Source: DATBHZ01 sp036557185
Lineage (GTDB): Bacteria; Actinomycetota; Acidimicrobiia; IMCC26256; JAENVU01
Direction: 5' to 3'
DNA length: 46,637 nt
Assembly (NCBI GenBank): GCA_036557185.1
Contig: DATBHZ010000059.1
Coordinates: 1-46,637, forward strand
This document shows, piece after piece, positions 33,801 through 40,338 of this stretch. Position numbers and translations under genes: made by a program. The notes beneath the pieces are model-generated. The model worked only from the letters and a program-made list of their open reading frames with translations. It made no database searches and was not told the DNA's origin. Within the stretch, counting starts at the first letter, position 1; every line of letters begins with the position of its first letter.

Positions 33801-34923
33801 CGGCGAGCGCGTTCTCGGGCTTGCCGCCGTCAGCCGGCGGGCTGAAGCGCGGGTCGCGCCACGTGCCGGTCCACTCGGAGCTCGGGTCGATCTTGGCGTT
33901 GGCGAGGGTCTCCTTGTAGGTGACGAGCGTCCGGTCCGGCGTGTTCGAGCCGTCGATGCTGGGCTCGAGCCGCGTCTTCCAGAAGATGCTGTTGCCGGAG
34001 AAGAACGCGAGGTTCACGCCGGCGTCGCGTGCCGCTTGGACGTTCGCGCGCTGCTGGCCCGTCCAGTACTCGTCGTGGCCTGACGACATGAACACCTTGT
34101 GCTGCTCGATGTTCGCAGCACCGAGGCGGTCCGTGTCGATGCCGGATTGGTAGCTGACGTCGTAGCCGTTGAGCTCGAGCCACTTGACCATCTGGAACTC
34201 GGCCTTCCAGAAGTTGTTGTTCTGGTTGTCGCCGAAGATCGGACGGTTGTAGGACACCTTGTACGCGCGCCCGGGCTGCGAACCCGTCGCCGCGGTGCTG
34301 CCGACGTAGAGGCTGTTGCCCCCGAAGCTGTTGTACGCCTGCCAGGTCTCGTCGTCGGTCTGGACGAGGATGTCCGAGTGGCTCGTTTGATCGCGCACGA
34401 CGAAGACGATCTGGTTCGTGGCGCCGGTGTCGGCGCGCCGAAGGTACGCGAAGTACACGCCCGACACCGCGTCGCTCGGGATGCTCCAGGACGCGGATTC
34501 CGCCCAGTTCCCGCAATCGGTCAGACCGTCGGTGGTCGTGAGGCAAGCGGGCTGCGTCTGCGGCAGCGACGCGGTCGGCGTGATCGAAGCGACCTTCCGG
34601 TTCCCCGCGCCCTGGTACCAGCCCACGCGGTAGATGTCGATGGAGTAGTTCGACGCGTCGGTGTTGATCTTGAAGTGGACCGTGTCGCCGGGCTGGGAGC
34701 TGATGTCCGTGGTGAAGCCCTGGATGCTCGGCTCCGGGGTGTCGTCGCCGACGAACGGATCACCTGGCTTGAGGTTCTCGCACGCGACCTTGTTCGCGGC
34801 GGACGCACAGGGATCGCTCGCCGCGGCGGCGTGGCTCGTCAACGCCGGCAACGCCGGCAGACAGACCACGGCGACCACGGTCGCGGCGAACATCCGGATG
34901 CCGAGATGGCGTCCTCTACGCAC
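27853..34923 (-). CDS. Giant secreted protein: dimethylformamidase-beta-like head, three DUF4082, nine Big_5 domains
   Basis: A 2356-residue exported protein. Residues 1-35 form a signal peptide. About 60-520 resembles the large subunit of N,N-dimethylformamidase, with WQAYNSFGG (194-202), SYNRP (224-228) and SGHDEYW (281-287); H283 and E285 have the spacing of an active-site His/Glu pair described for Paracoccus DMFase. An Ig-like domain (533-628) follows. Three DUF4082 domains, each preceded by CPCS or CPCT, start near 630, 900 and 1170 and alternate with single Big_5 (SbsA-type Ig) domains; seven more Big_5 copies run from about 1340 to 2060. The last 290 residues look like a concanavalin-type domain and a terminal beta-sandwich. 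No LPXTG or C-terminal membrane anchor is seen. GTG 34923, with GGAGGT 4 nt upstream, overlaps the upstream glycosyltransferase gene by 8 nt. Function is unknown; a polysaccharide-associated surface enzyme is a guess. Confidence 0.87.
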   Translation of the reverse strand: MRRGRHLGIRMFAATVVAVVCLPALPALTSHAAAASDPCASAANKVACENLKPGDPFVGDDTPEPSIQGFTTDISSQPGDTVHFKINTDASNYSIDIYRVGWYQGAGNRKVASITPTASLPQTQPACLTTTDGLTDCGNWAESASWSIPSDAVSGVYFAYLRRADTGATNQIVFVVRDQTSHSDILVQTDDETWQAYNSFGGNSLYVGSTAATGSQPGRAYKVSYNRPIFGDNQNNNFWKAEFQMVKWLELNGYDVSYQSGIDTDRLGAANIEQHKVFMSSGHDEYWTGQQRANVQAARDAGVNLAFFSGNSIFWKTRLEPSIDGSNTPDRTLVTYKETLANAKIDPSSEWTGTWRDPRFSPPADGGKPENALAGTIFTVNGTRTDSITVGDQFSKLRFWRNTDVAALAPGQSVTFPAGTLGYEWNSDLDNGFRPAGLFDLSSTQVTVPSGFLIQDYGSFYGAGTATHNMTLYKAASGALVFSAGTVQWSWGLDPQRLPDVRMQQATVNLLADMGVQPTTLQDGLVPATQSTDNTAPTTAITTPSDGATVQTGSPITISGTATDAGGGVVAGVEVSVDGGSTWHPASGTSNWTYQWVPANLGPATIEARATDDSANLGSPATVSPTVAVGCPCSLFTTSTPTNASASDPASVELGVKWTADVDGLVTGIRFYKGPSNNGTHTGSLWTSTGTLLSSATFTNETASGWQTVTFPTPVAVSAGTTYVASYHAPTGGYATTPYYFSAGPPPGIQAIPVRDAAPLHAPMFDGTNGVYRYGASTIFPNNSFQSTNYYVDVVFTQDTSTPTVSAVTPTDGSTGVPISTQPTAVFSKPVQPSTINFTLTGPSGPIAGTTAYDAPTHTATFQPTQLLPSGVSITASVSGAKDSAGTVAAPISWSFTTGGIKTCPCTVWPSSATPVTASTTDHGSVELGMRFRADADGYITGVRFYKGASNTGTHTGSLWTNSGQLLATATFTNETATGWQQVQFANPVQVTANTTYVVSYHAPSGGYASDANYFKTTGVDNSPLHALQDGVDGPDGAFVYKNGTAFPTTGFNSTNYWVDTVFVPDTLPPAIVSKTPTPGVTNAPSSTRPTVTFNEPIVASQLSFVVTDASNNPVPGTVAYDSDTRTATFNPTNPFPDGGTYTASVSNAQDPSGNVLAGTTSWTFQLSGRNACPCSVFPSDQLPVTPAASDGATVELGFRFRTDVSGVVQGVKFYKGAGNIGTHTGSLWTNTGQQLATATFTNETASGWQTVLFSNPVAISANTTYVASYHAPKGHYSYSPSYFASTGVDNSPVHALPNGLDGFSGSFLYNANTVFPSSSGSAANYWVDVVFQPDGSGPPDVTPPTTAGTTPAPGATAVPVAGTVTTTFSEPVQPSSIAFTLRDPANKPIAGTKTYNITTRQFTFTPTAPLTSTTTYAATLSGARDLSENVMAPQTWSFTTQDIVAPTVKAFTPPNNTANLPVTTQPTVTFSESVQPATIGFTLKDSANNQVAGTVSYDDSTHTATFAPSAPLASSTVYTASVTGAKDLAGNTMAGTTSWIFGIADVIAPTVTAVTPADGSTNVLLSVAPTMTFSEPINANTPSINLKGPDGVKIPGNTTYDTSSRTLTFHPAAGLASLTTYTISVVSERDNAGNVQTTPFTWSFTTGDYTPPQITAQTPAPGATGVARNTTVTATLSEDIQPGTLSMNVEVAEGNQIGGNVSYDPSTRTATFTPSGQLAEQTTYTAVVGGASDTAGNVMAPTAWSFTTADTTPPTVTAQSPANGTTGQPANTAPAATFSESMQGDTVAMSLTGPSGAVTGTTSYDETSKTATFTPDAPLASGTSYTAAVTAGQDLAGNNLASTSQWSFTTGDFIAPTVTATTPANGATNQPSTTKPTATFSEPVQAGTIAFTLAEGATNIPGSVSYDSASRTATLTPTASLPNGATLTATVSGAQDTAGNTMAPTSWSFTTGDSTPPTISARTPANGATAQPTNTAPTATFSEPVQAGTIAFTLKQGSTNISGTVSYDAPSNTAKFTPNAALAQGTTYTATVSGAKDLAGNTMSPSSWTFTTRTTSTVTDSTTANFAAGTLGAGSYIAGTGDGEVQLAPTAGSEFGGTALPSGWTSTNVAPFLQSTTVSGGNISVDGTRASTTATFSQGRWLEFSANFRSNTANQSGGFGTNLSTGSPWAIFQTKSDGRLYARTEVNGSSSTETSLGTTYLDGVHTFRIEWTAGKVVYKVDGATVATHNLNVTTPMSLLLQDSGLLGQKLVSSWMRMGPYASTGTFTSRVLDAGQASNWDVVSWVASLPAGSGVTVSVRTGNVSTPNASWTAFTPITSGGSVGANARYAQYQITMSQATDGSSPNLSSISLTYYR

Positions 34924-36115
34924 GTGTACCTCCGGCCATCACGGCCTGATTGCGGTCTTCGATCGGGTCGATGCCGATGGCATCTGCGAATGCGCTCGCG
35001 CGGACATCCCAGGAGTGCTGCGCCGCGAACGCCCTGCGGCGCGCCATGGTTCCCGGCTCGCCCGGCACGGCCAGGGCAGCGGCCACAGCGTCCGCGAAAG
35101 CCTCGGGAGCCGGGGGCGTTGCGACGATGAGGTGGGTGTCGAGCCAACGCGTCGCGGGGAGATCGGTGCTGACGACCCCGCAGCCCGCCGCCAGGTACTC
35201 CAGCGTCTTGAGCGGGAAGCTCGCCACGTTGAACGGCATGTCGCTGTACGGCACCAGGCCGAGGTCGACGCTGCCGAGGAACGACGGGAGCGCCTCGAAC
35301 GGCTGCTGGTCGATCCACTGCACGTTCGGCCGTGCCAACAGCGAGGTGAGGGCGTCGTGGGGCGCCCTCGGGTGGCGCGGGCCGATCAGGAGCAGGGAGA
35401 CGCCCCTGTCTGCCACTGCGTGCAGGAGGCGGTAGTCGATGCGCTCGCCGAGATGCCCCATGAACGCGGCGATCGGACCCGGCAGCGTGACCGGGCACGC
35501 CGGAGCGAGCGTCCCGGCGGCAGCGAACAGCTCGACATCGGCGCCGTAGGGAATGAGCTCGGTCGGCAGGCCGCGTCGGCGCCACTGCTCGGCGACGATC
35601 GGGTTGGCCGCGACGACGATCTCGGCTTCGTCGGCGATCCGGTCGAGGGCTCGCGCGAGGCGGCGCTCGCTCTGACCGATCAGCTCTGCGTTGTCGACGA
35701 ACGAGTCCTGGGCCCAGTGGGCACGCAGTCGTTCGCCCATCCCGTACAGCGAGATCTCCGTCGAGGTGCCGATGACGACGTCGACGGTGGCGTCGAGCTC
35801 CGACACCGCGCGGCGCACCCCGGCGCGCGTCAAGCGCGCCGTCGCGGCCGACACGCCCGGGCGGGTCGGGAACGGCACGACCACCGAGGTCAGACGCGCC
35901 AAGCCCGGCGCTTCATGACGCAAGGTCGGCCGGCTCGGTACGTCGCACCCGAGGGCGCGAGCCCGTCGCGGCGACACCGGCGGCTCGACATAGAGGACGG
36001 GCGCGTACGCGGCGAGACGCTCGGCGAGCTGCCGATCGTGGAACCTCACCCCGTCCCAGCGAGTGGCCGCCTGGAGAACGACCAGCTCTCGCCAGTCGTG
36101 GCTCGGTGGCGTCAC
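34916..36115 (-). CDS. GT-B-fold glycosyltransferase
   Basis: A 399-residue glycosyltransferase of the GT4/GT1-like superfamily. The N-terminal half contains VVLQAATRWDGVRFHDRQLAERLA and APVLYVEPPVSP, typical of a group of actinobacterial proteins that act on exopolysaccharide precursors. The donor half contains FMGHLGERIDYRLLHAVAD, LLLIGPRHP and VDLGLVPYSDMPFNVASFPLKTLEYLAAGCGVVSTDLP, where the GT4 C-terminal motif is P-K-x-L-E-Y. It may add the second sugar after the priming step, because it overlaps the priming transferase gene by GTGA. The giant secreted-protein gene follows with an 8-nt overlap. Sugar specificity is unknown. Confidence 0.88.
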   Translation of the reverse strand: MTPPSHDWRELVVLQAATRWDGVRFHDRQLAERLAAYAPVLYVEPPVSPRRARALGCDVPSRPTLRHEAPGLARLTSVVVPFPTRPGVSAATARLTRAGVRRAVSELDATVDVVIGTSTEISLYGMGERLRAHWAQDSFVDNAELIGQSERRLARALDRIADEAEIVVAANPIVAEQWRRRGLPTELIPYGADVELFAAAGTLAPACPVTLPGPIAAFMGHLGERIDYRLLHAVADRGVSLLLIGPRHPRAPHDALTSLLARPNVQWIDQQPFEALPSFLGSVDLGLVPYSDMPFNVASFPLKTLEYLAAGCGVVSTDLPATRWLDTHLIVATPPAPEAFADAVAAALAVPGEPGTMARRRAFAAQHSWDVRASAFADAIGIDPIEDRNQAVMAGGTRA

Positions 36116-37749
36116 TGAACGGCCTCGTTGGCGGCCACGTGCACAGGCGTCGAGCTCCCGCGTGCGAACACCGAGCGCAGCACGCGACCCATGACCACCT
36201 GCACGGTGCCGAGCATGATGGCCACGTCGAGGCCGACCGACCAGTTCTCGACGTAGAACAGGTCAAGACGCCGGTAGACGTCGAACGCCGGGTTGTCACG
36301 CCCTTCGACCTGCCAGAGCCCGGTGATGCCGGGGAGCGCCGAGTGGCGGTCGAGCAGCTCCTGGTCGAACTGTGCGACCTCGTGCGGGAGCGCGGGCCGA
36401 GGGCCGACGATGCTCATCTCGCCGCGCAGCACGTTGATGAGCTGCGGCAGCTCGTCGATGCTCGCCCGCTCGAGCAGCCTGCCCACCTTGGTGCGGCGCG
36501 GGTCCTGGGCAAGCTTGAACAGCGGCCCACCCTGGCGCTCGTTCGTGAACGTGAGGTCGACGAGACGCTCTTCGGCGTCCGGGACCATCGTCCGCAGCTT
36601 GTAGAGCGTGAACTCCTCGCCGTCACGGCCGACGCGGACCTGGCGGAAGAACACCGGCCCTCCGTCCTGGAGCTTCAGCGCCAGCGCCGAGATCAGCAGG
36701 ACCGGCAGGCTGACGAGGAGGAGAACGCTCGAGATCCCGATGTCGATCGCGCGCTTCACGAAGTACTGCCAACGCGAGAGCGACGCCGGCTCGAGGTAGA
36801 AGAGCGGCTCGTGCGCCAGGGGCATCGCCCGCAGCCTGCGGTGTGCGATGCCGCGCAGTCCGCTCGACAGGTGGACGTGCACCCCTGACCGAACGAGCTC
36901 GCGCGACAGGCGATTCAGGTCGTCGGTCCCGAGGTCACTCGCGGCGATCAGCACGCCGGTGGCGTTCGTGTCCTGCAGCGCCTCCTCGGTGTCCTCGAGG
37001 TCACCGAGCCACGGAACGTCGGCCTCCCAGTCGCTCAACCCTGCGCGCGCCCCCACGACTCCAGCGACGCGGAAACCGAGCTCCGGGTGCAGCTCGAGGA
37101 GGCGGTAGAGCTCGTAGCCCTCGTCGCCGGTGCCCACCACCACGACCGGGCGGCAGAAGCGGCCCTGCTTCCGTCCACGCCGGAGCGCCGATCCGTAGAG
37201 CCCGCGGAAGAGCACGAGCAGCACGAACGTCACGACCGAAGCGAGGATCGCGTCGCTGAGCGCGAGCGGATAGGCACCGACGCGGGACGACACGATGAGC
37301 CCGACGATGCCCGAGAGCACGGCGGCACGGCCGAGTCGCGCCGTCTCGATCGCCCGGACGCTGCACACGCGCGCCCGATAGAGATCCTGCCATGCGATGG
37401 CGGCGAGTGATGCGACGACGACGACCAGCACCTCGAGCAGGAGATGGCCGACGTCGGCCCCGGGACTGCCGTCGAGCACCGCGGGGAGCACGAGCGTCAG
37501 CAGCCATGCGAGTGCGACGGCTGCGACGTCGAGACCGAACAGGATCCTCCGCAGCCAGCGACCTGTGGATCGTGCACGATCGAGCTGGCTGAGATCGGGC
37601 CGCAGATCCGGTCCGACCGCCACCACCGCGGGACGCGGGGTCGCCGCTGCAACGCGCCGCGCCCGCTGCCCGCCCTGTGTTGCCGCCCCTGAACGCCGGA
37701 TACCACGCGCAGTGGTCCCGGTGACGCTACGCACGGTGAGCCCCATCAC
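36112..37749 (-). CDS. Priming sugar-phosphate transferase (WbaP/PssY-like, polyprenyl glycosylphosphotransferase)
   Basis: A 545-residue membrane enzyme that starts the repeat unit by transferring a sugar phosphate from a nucleotide sugar to undecaprenyl phosphate. Four hydrophobic segments (about 68-180) are followed by a CoA-binding-like Rossmann domain (VVVVGTGDEGYELYRLLE, about 201-218). A re-entrant helix (about 335-357) leads into the catalytic bacterial sugar transferase domain: FFRQVRVGRDGEEFTLYKLRTM, ASIDELPQLINVLRGEMSIVGPRP and LPGITGLWQVEGR. It is first in the long leftward operon. The start is GTG 37749 or the next codon, ATG 37746; neither has a strong ribosome binding site. A candidate promoter lies at 37818-37846. 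Whether Glc-1-P, Gal-1-P or GlcNAc-1-P is transferred cannot be read here. Confidence 0.92.
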   Translation of the reverse strand: MMGLTVRSVTGTTARGIRRSGAATQGGQRARRVAAATPRPAVVAVGPDLRPDLSQLDRARSTGRWLRRILFGLDVAAVALAWLLTLVLPAVLDGSPGADVGHLLLEVLVVVVASLAAIAWQDLYRARVCSVRAIETARLGRAAVLSGIVGLIVSSRVGAYPLALSDAILASVVTFVLLVLFRGLYGSALRRGRKQGRFCRPVVVVGTGDEGYELYRLLELHPELGFRVAGVVGARAGLSDWEADVPWLGDLEDTEEALQDTNATGVLIAASDLGTDDLNRLSRELVRSGVHVHLSSGLRGIAHRRLRAMPLAHEPLFYLEPASLSRWQYFVKRAIDIGISSVLLLVSLPVLLISALALKLQDGGPVFFRQVRVGRDGEEFTLYKLRTMVPDAEERLVDLTFTNERQGGPLFKLAQDPRRTKVGRLLERASIDELPQLINVLRGEMSIVGPRPALPHEVAQFDQELLDRHSALPGITGLWQVEGRDNPAFDVYRRLDLFYVENWSVGLDVAIMLGTVQVVMGRVLRSVFARGSSTPVHVAANEAVQ

Positions 37750-38122
37750 TCAGCGCGCGGAATACCGATGTCAGCATTGCCTCGGTCCCCAGCCCTAGAT
37801 CGCCCGCAAGCCGGGTCAATTTAGACCGGATCCGCAATCTGCACAAGGCGGAATCCGGGAGACACGCGTCACGCAGCGCGACGACGAACGCGACGGGTCC
37901 GTGGCCAACCGCACAGCGTGCATCGGCCCGGAATCCAGGCATCTTTGGATCCGCCTCCCGCCCACGATGCCCTGTTGACGCTCCGCTCACCGCGAGCGCG
38001 GTCGATCCTTCACCATCCGCCACGTCCCACGCAAGGCGCAATAACTCGGGCTGTTCGCGACCTTGATGGGTCGTACTCCTCAAATCGCGGCGTGCACGCG
38101 CCCCGAAGTGGCGCGCGCCCGC
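37750..38122. other. Intergenic region upstream of the polysaccharide operon
   Basis: 373 nt between the end of the thiolase gene and the start of the priming transferase gene, both on the minus strand. It holds the promoter and inverted repeat at 37818-37858. The rest has only short shadow frames; I recognise no RNA gene or riboswitch and no strong terminator for the thiolase gene. Confidence 0.5.
37818..37858 (-). promoter_or_regulatory. Candidate promoter of the leftward polysaccharide operon with inverted repeat
   Basis: On the minus strand, TTGTGC (37841-37846), a 17-nt spacer and TAAATT (37818-37823) form a plausible promoter about 70 nt before the start. The imperfect inverted repeat CCGGATCCGC (37826-37835) / GCGGAATCCGG (37848-37858) brackets the -35 box, which lies in its 12-nt loop. 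This arrangement would suit an operator. Confidence 0.45.
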
Positions 38123-39295
38123 CTACGAGGGCTTCGCAGATCCCACGACCCACATGGAGAAGAACTGCGAGCCGCCGCCGTACGCGTGGCCGAGCGCGCG
38201 CCCGGTGTGTGGCTCGATCTGGTAGTCGCCGGCACGTCCCCGCACCTGCTGTGCCGCCTCGCCGAAGCGGATCATCCCCGACGCGCCGATCGGGTTCGAC
38301 GACAGCACGCCCCCCGACGGGTTCCACGGGATGTCACCCTCGAAGGCCGTCGCGCCGCTCTCCGTGAGCTTCCAGCCCTCGCCCTCGGGACAGAAGCCGA
38401 GGTTCTCCAGCCACATCGGCTCGTACCACGAGAACGGCACGTAGACCTCGGCGCAGTCGAACTCGTCGCGGGGATCGGTGACGCCTGCCTGTGCGTAGAC
38501 GTCGGCCGCGCAGTCCCGTCCGGCCTGCGGGTTCACCTGATCGCGTCCCGCGAACATCGTCGGCTCGCTGCGCATCGCCGCGCCGTGGATCCAGGCGACC
38601 GGCCCGGGCGCCGCATCGGCGACCTCCTCGCTGCCGAGCACGAGCGCCATCGCACCGTCAGAGGACGGGCAGGTGTCCAGGTACCGGAGGGGCTCCCAGA
38701 GGAGCAGCGAGTCCTGGACGGTCTCGAGATCGATGTCGGGCAGGTGGAGGTGCGCCTTCGGGTTCCGGAGCGCGTTCTTGCGGTCCTTCACGGCAACAAG
38801 GTGCCCGATGTAGTCGGGGGCTCCGGACCGGCGGATATAGGCCCTGATCAGGGGCGCGAAGTAACCGCCCGCGCCCGCCACCAGCGGGGCGGAGAACGGC
38901 ATCGGGACCGACAGCCCCCACGTCGCGTTGCTCTCCGACTGCTTCTCGAACGCGACCGTGAGGACGCGCTCGTGGACGCCGGACATCACGAGCTTCCCCG
39001 CGACGATGGCCGTCGAGCCACCGACACTCCCGGCGGTGTGGACGCGCAGCATGGGCTTGCCGCTCGCGCCGAGCGCGTCGGCGAGATAGAGCTCGGGCAT
39101 CAGCACGCCCTCGAACATGTCCGGTGCCTTGCCGATCACGACGGCGTCGATGTCGGCCCAGCCCATGTTCGCGTCGGCGAGCGCCTCCTCGGCCGCCTCG
39201 CGCACGAGGCCGGCCATGGTCACGTCGTGACGGGCTGCGACGTGCGTGGTCTGGCCGACCCCGACGACTGCAGTACGAACGGCTCCGGCCATCAC
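38123..39295 (-). CDS. Thiolase-fold protein, lipid-transfer/Ltp2-like (possible retro-aldolase)
   Basis: A 390-residue thiolase-superfamily protein of the SCP2/lipid-transfer type. The fold is supported by VGVGQTTHV, ADIDAVVIGK, DGAMALVLGSEEVA and NPSGGVLSSNPIGASGM. The segment that normally carries the nucleophilic cysteine reads RVHTAGSVGGSTAIV, with no cysteine, and the usual GHP near the C-terminus is SNP. Such Cys-less proteins include Ltp2, an aldolase that removes side-chain fragments in steroid degradation together with a DUF35 partner; the C-terminal HAYGGGSQFF also recalls it. A double-DUF35 gene lies two genes upstream. GTG 39295 (or ATG 39292) overlaps the stop of the second thiolase-like gene. 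It ends a five-gene leftward group. Confidence 0.87.
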   Translation of the reverse strand: MMAGAVRTAVVGVGQTTHVAARHDVTMAGLVREAAEEALADANMGWADIDAVVIGKAPDMFEGVLMPELYLADALGASGKPMLRVHTAGSVGGSTAIVAGKLVMSGVHERVLTVAFEKQSESNATWGLSVPMPFSAPLVAGAGGYFAPLIRAYIRRSGAPDYIGHLVAVKDRKNALRNPKAHLHLPDIDLETVQDSLLLWEPLRYLDTCPSSDGAMALVLGSEEVADAAPGPVAWIHGAAMRSEPTMFAGRDQVNPQAGRDCAADVYAQAGVTDPRDEFDCAEVYVPFSWYEPMWLENLGFCPEGEGWKLTESGATAFEGDIPWNPSGGVLSSNPIGASGMIRFGEAAQQVRGRAGDYQIEPHTGRALGHAYGGGSQFFSMWVVGSAKPS

Positions 39296-40338
39296 TCACC
39301 CTCCAGGACGCACACCAGGTTCTGCTGCAGGCACGGACCCTGTGTCGCGTGCGCCAGGCCGCGATCGGCGCGGCCCTCCGAGATGCGCGTGGCCACCTCG
39401 CCGATCCGCGTGAGACCCGCCGACATCAGCGCGTTGGCCACGAGCGGTCCGCCGGACGGGTTCACGTCGGTGCCGTTGATTCCGAGCGCGTCTCGCAGGA
39501 TCAGCTCCTCGTGACTGAACGCCGAGTGGAGCTCGGCCACGTCGAACGAGCCGTTCGCGCCTGCGCGCTCACCAGCTTTGCGAGTGCTCACGCTCGCCGC
39601 GAGGTCCCGTGCTCCGATGTGCTGCGGCTCGATGCGGTGGTCGATGCCACGAATCCATGCGGGGCGGGAGCTCGCACGGCGTGCGACGTCGTCGGCCGCG
39701 ATGACCATCGCCGAGGCGCCGTCGGTGACCGGCGGGATGTCGCTGTCGCGCAGCGGCGCGTGCGTGACCGGGCGCTCGAGCAGAGCCTCGGGGCTCACGT
39801 CCTCCGACTCGATCGCGAACTCGTTCCCGAGCCCCGCCTTCCGGCAGCGCGCCGCCACCTCGGCGAGGTCGCGCTCCGTGCGCCCCGACGCGTCGAGGAA
39901 CACACTCGCCTGCAACGCGGCCATGTCGACCATCGAGGGCCACAACGGCGCCACGGTGTATGGGTCGTACTGGAGGGTCATGATCTCGTGGACGTCGCCC
40001 AGCGACGACTTCCCGAAGCCGTAGATGAGCGCGCTGTCGACCTCACCGGTCTGGATCGCCACCCACGCCTCGTAGAGCGCCCATGCGGCGTCCATCTCAA
40101 CGTGGCTCTCGCGGATCGGCGGCCACGCTCCTGCCGCGTCGAGGCCCTGGACGAACGTGAACGGACCGCCCGAGAGGTAGTCGCACGACCCCGAGATCGT
40201 GAACCCGATGTCGGCCTTCGCGATACCCGAGCGCTCGACGGCAACCTGCACGACGGGCGAGATGAACTCGACTTCGTTGCGTTCCCGGTCCTTGCGTGCC
40301 GTCGACTGCGCGAACCCCACCACCGCGACATCTCTCAT
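39292..40338 (-). CDS. Second thiolase-fold protein, also lacking the nucleophilic cysteine
   Basis: A 348-residue thiolase-superfamily protein. The N-terminus MRDVAVVGFAQSTARKDRERNEVEF and the later DGASAMVIAADD and VNPSGGPLVANALMSAGLTRIGE show the family. The nucleophile region reads SHVEMDAAWALYEAWVAIQTGEVD, with no cysteine, and the C-terminal GHPxGATG is also lost. It may be the non-catalytic or acyl-CoA-binding partner of the neighbouring thiolase-like protein. The ATG at 40338 shares a base with the stop of the DUF35 gene (TGATG); a long open frame upstream is a shadow of that gene. The Ltp-type pair with DUF35 points to CoA-thioester side-chain metabolism. Confidence 0.86.
   Translation of the reverse strand: MRDVAVVGFAQSTARKDRERNEVEFISPVVQVAVERSGIAKADIGFTISGSCDYLSGGPFTFVQGLDAAGAWPPIRESHVEMDAAWALYEAWVAIQTGEVDSALIYGFGKSSLGDVHEIMTLQYDPYTVAPLWPSMVDMAALQASVFLDASGRTERDLAEVAARCRKAGLGNEFAIESEDVSPEALLERPVTHAPLRDSDIPPVTDGASAMVIAADDVARRASSRPAWIRGIDHRIEPQHIGARDLAASVSTRKAGERAGANGSFDVAELHSAFSHEELILRDALGINGTDVNPSGGPLVANALMSAGLTRIGEVATRISEGRADRGLAHATQGPCLQQNLVCVLEGE

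Noticed and set aside
31096..34083. A 995-codon open frame on the plus strand opposite the giant secreted-protein gene
   Set aside because: It is rich in Arg, Gly, Val and Asp with no family motif, and mirrors the high-GC third positions of the minus-strand gene, whose domains are clear.
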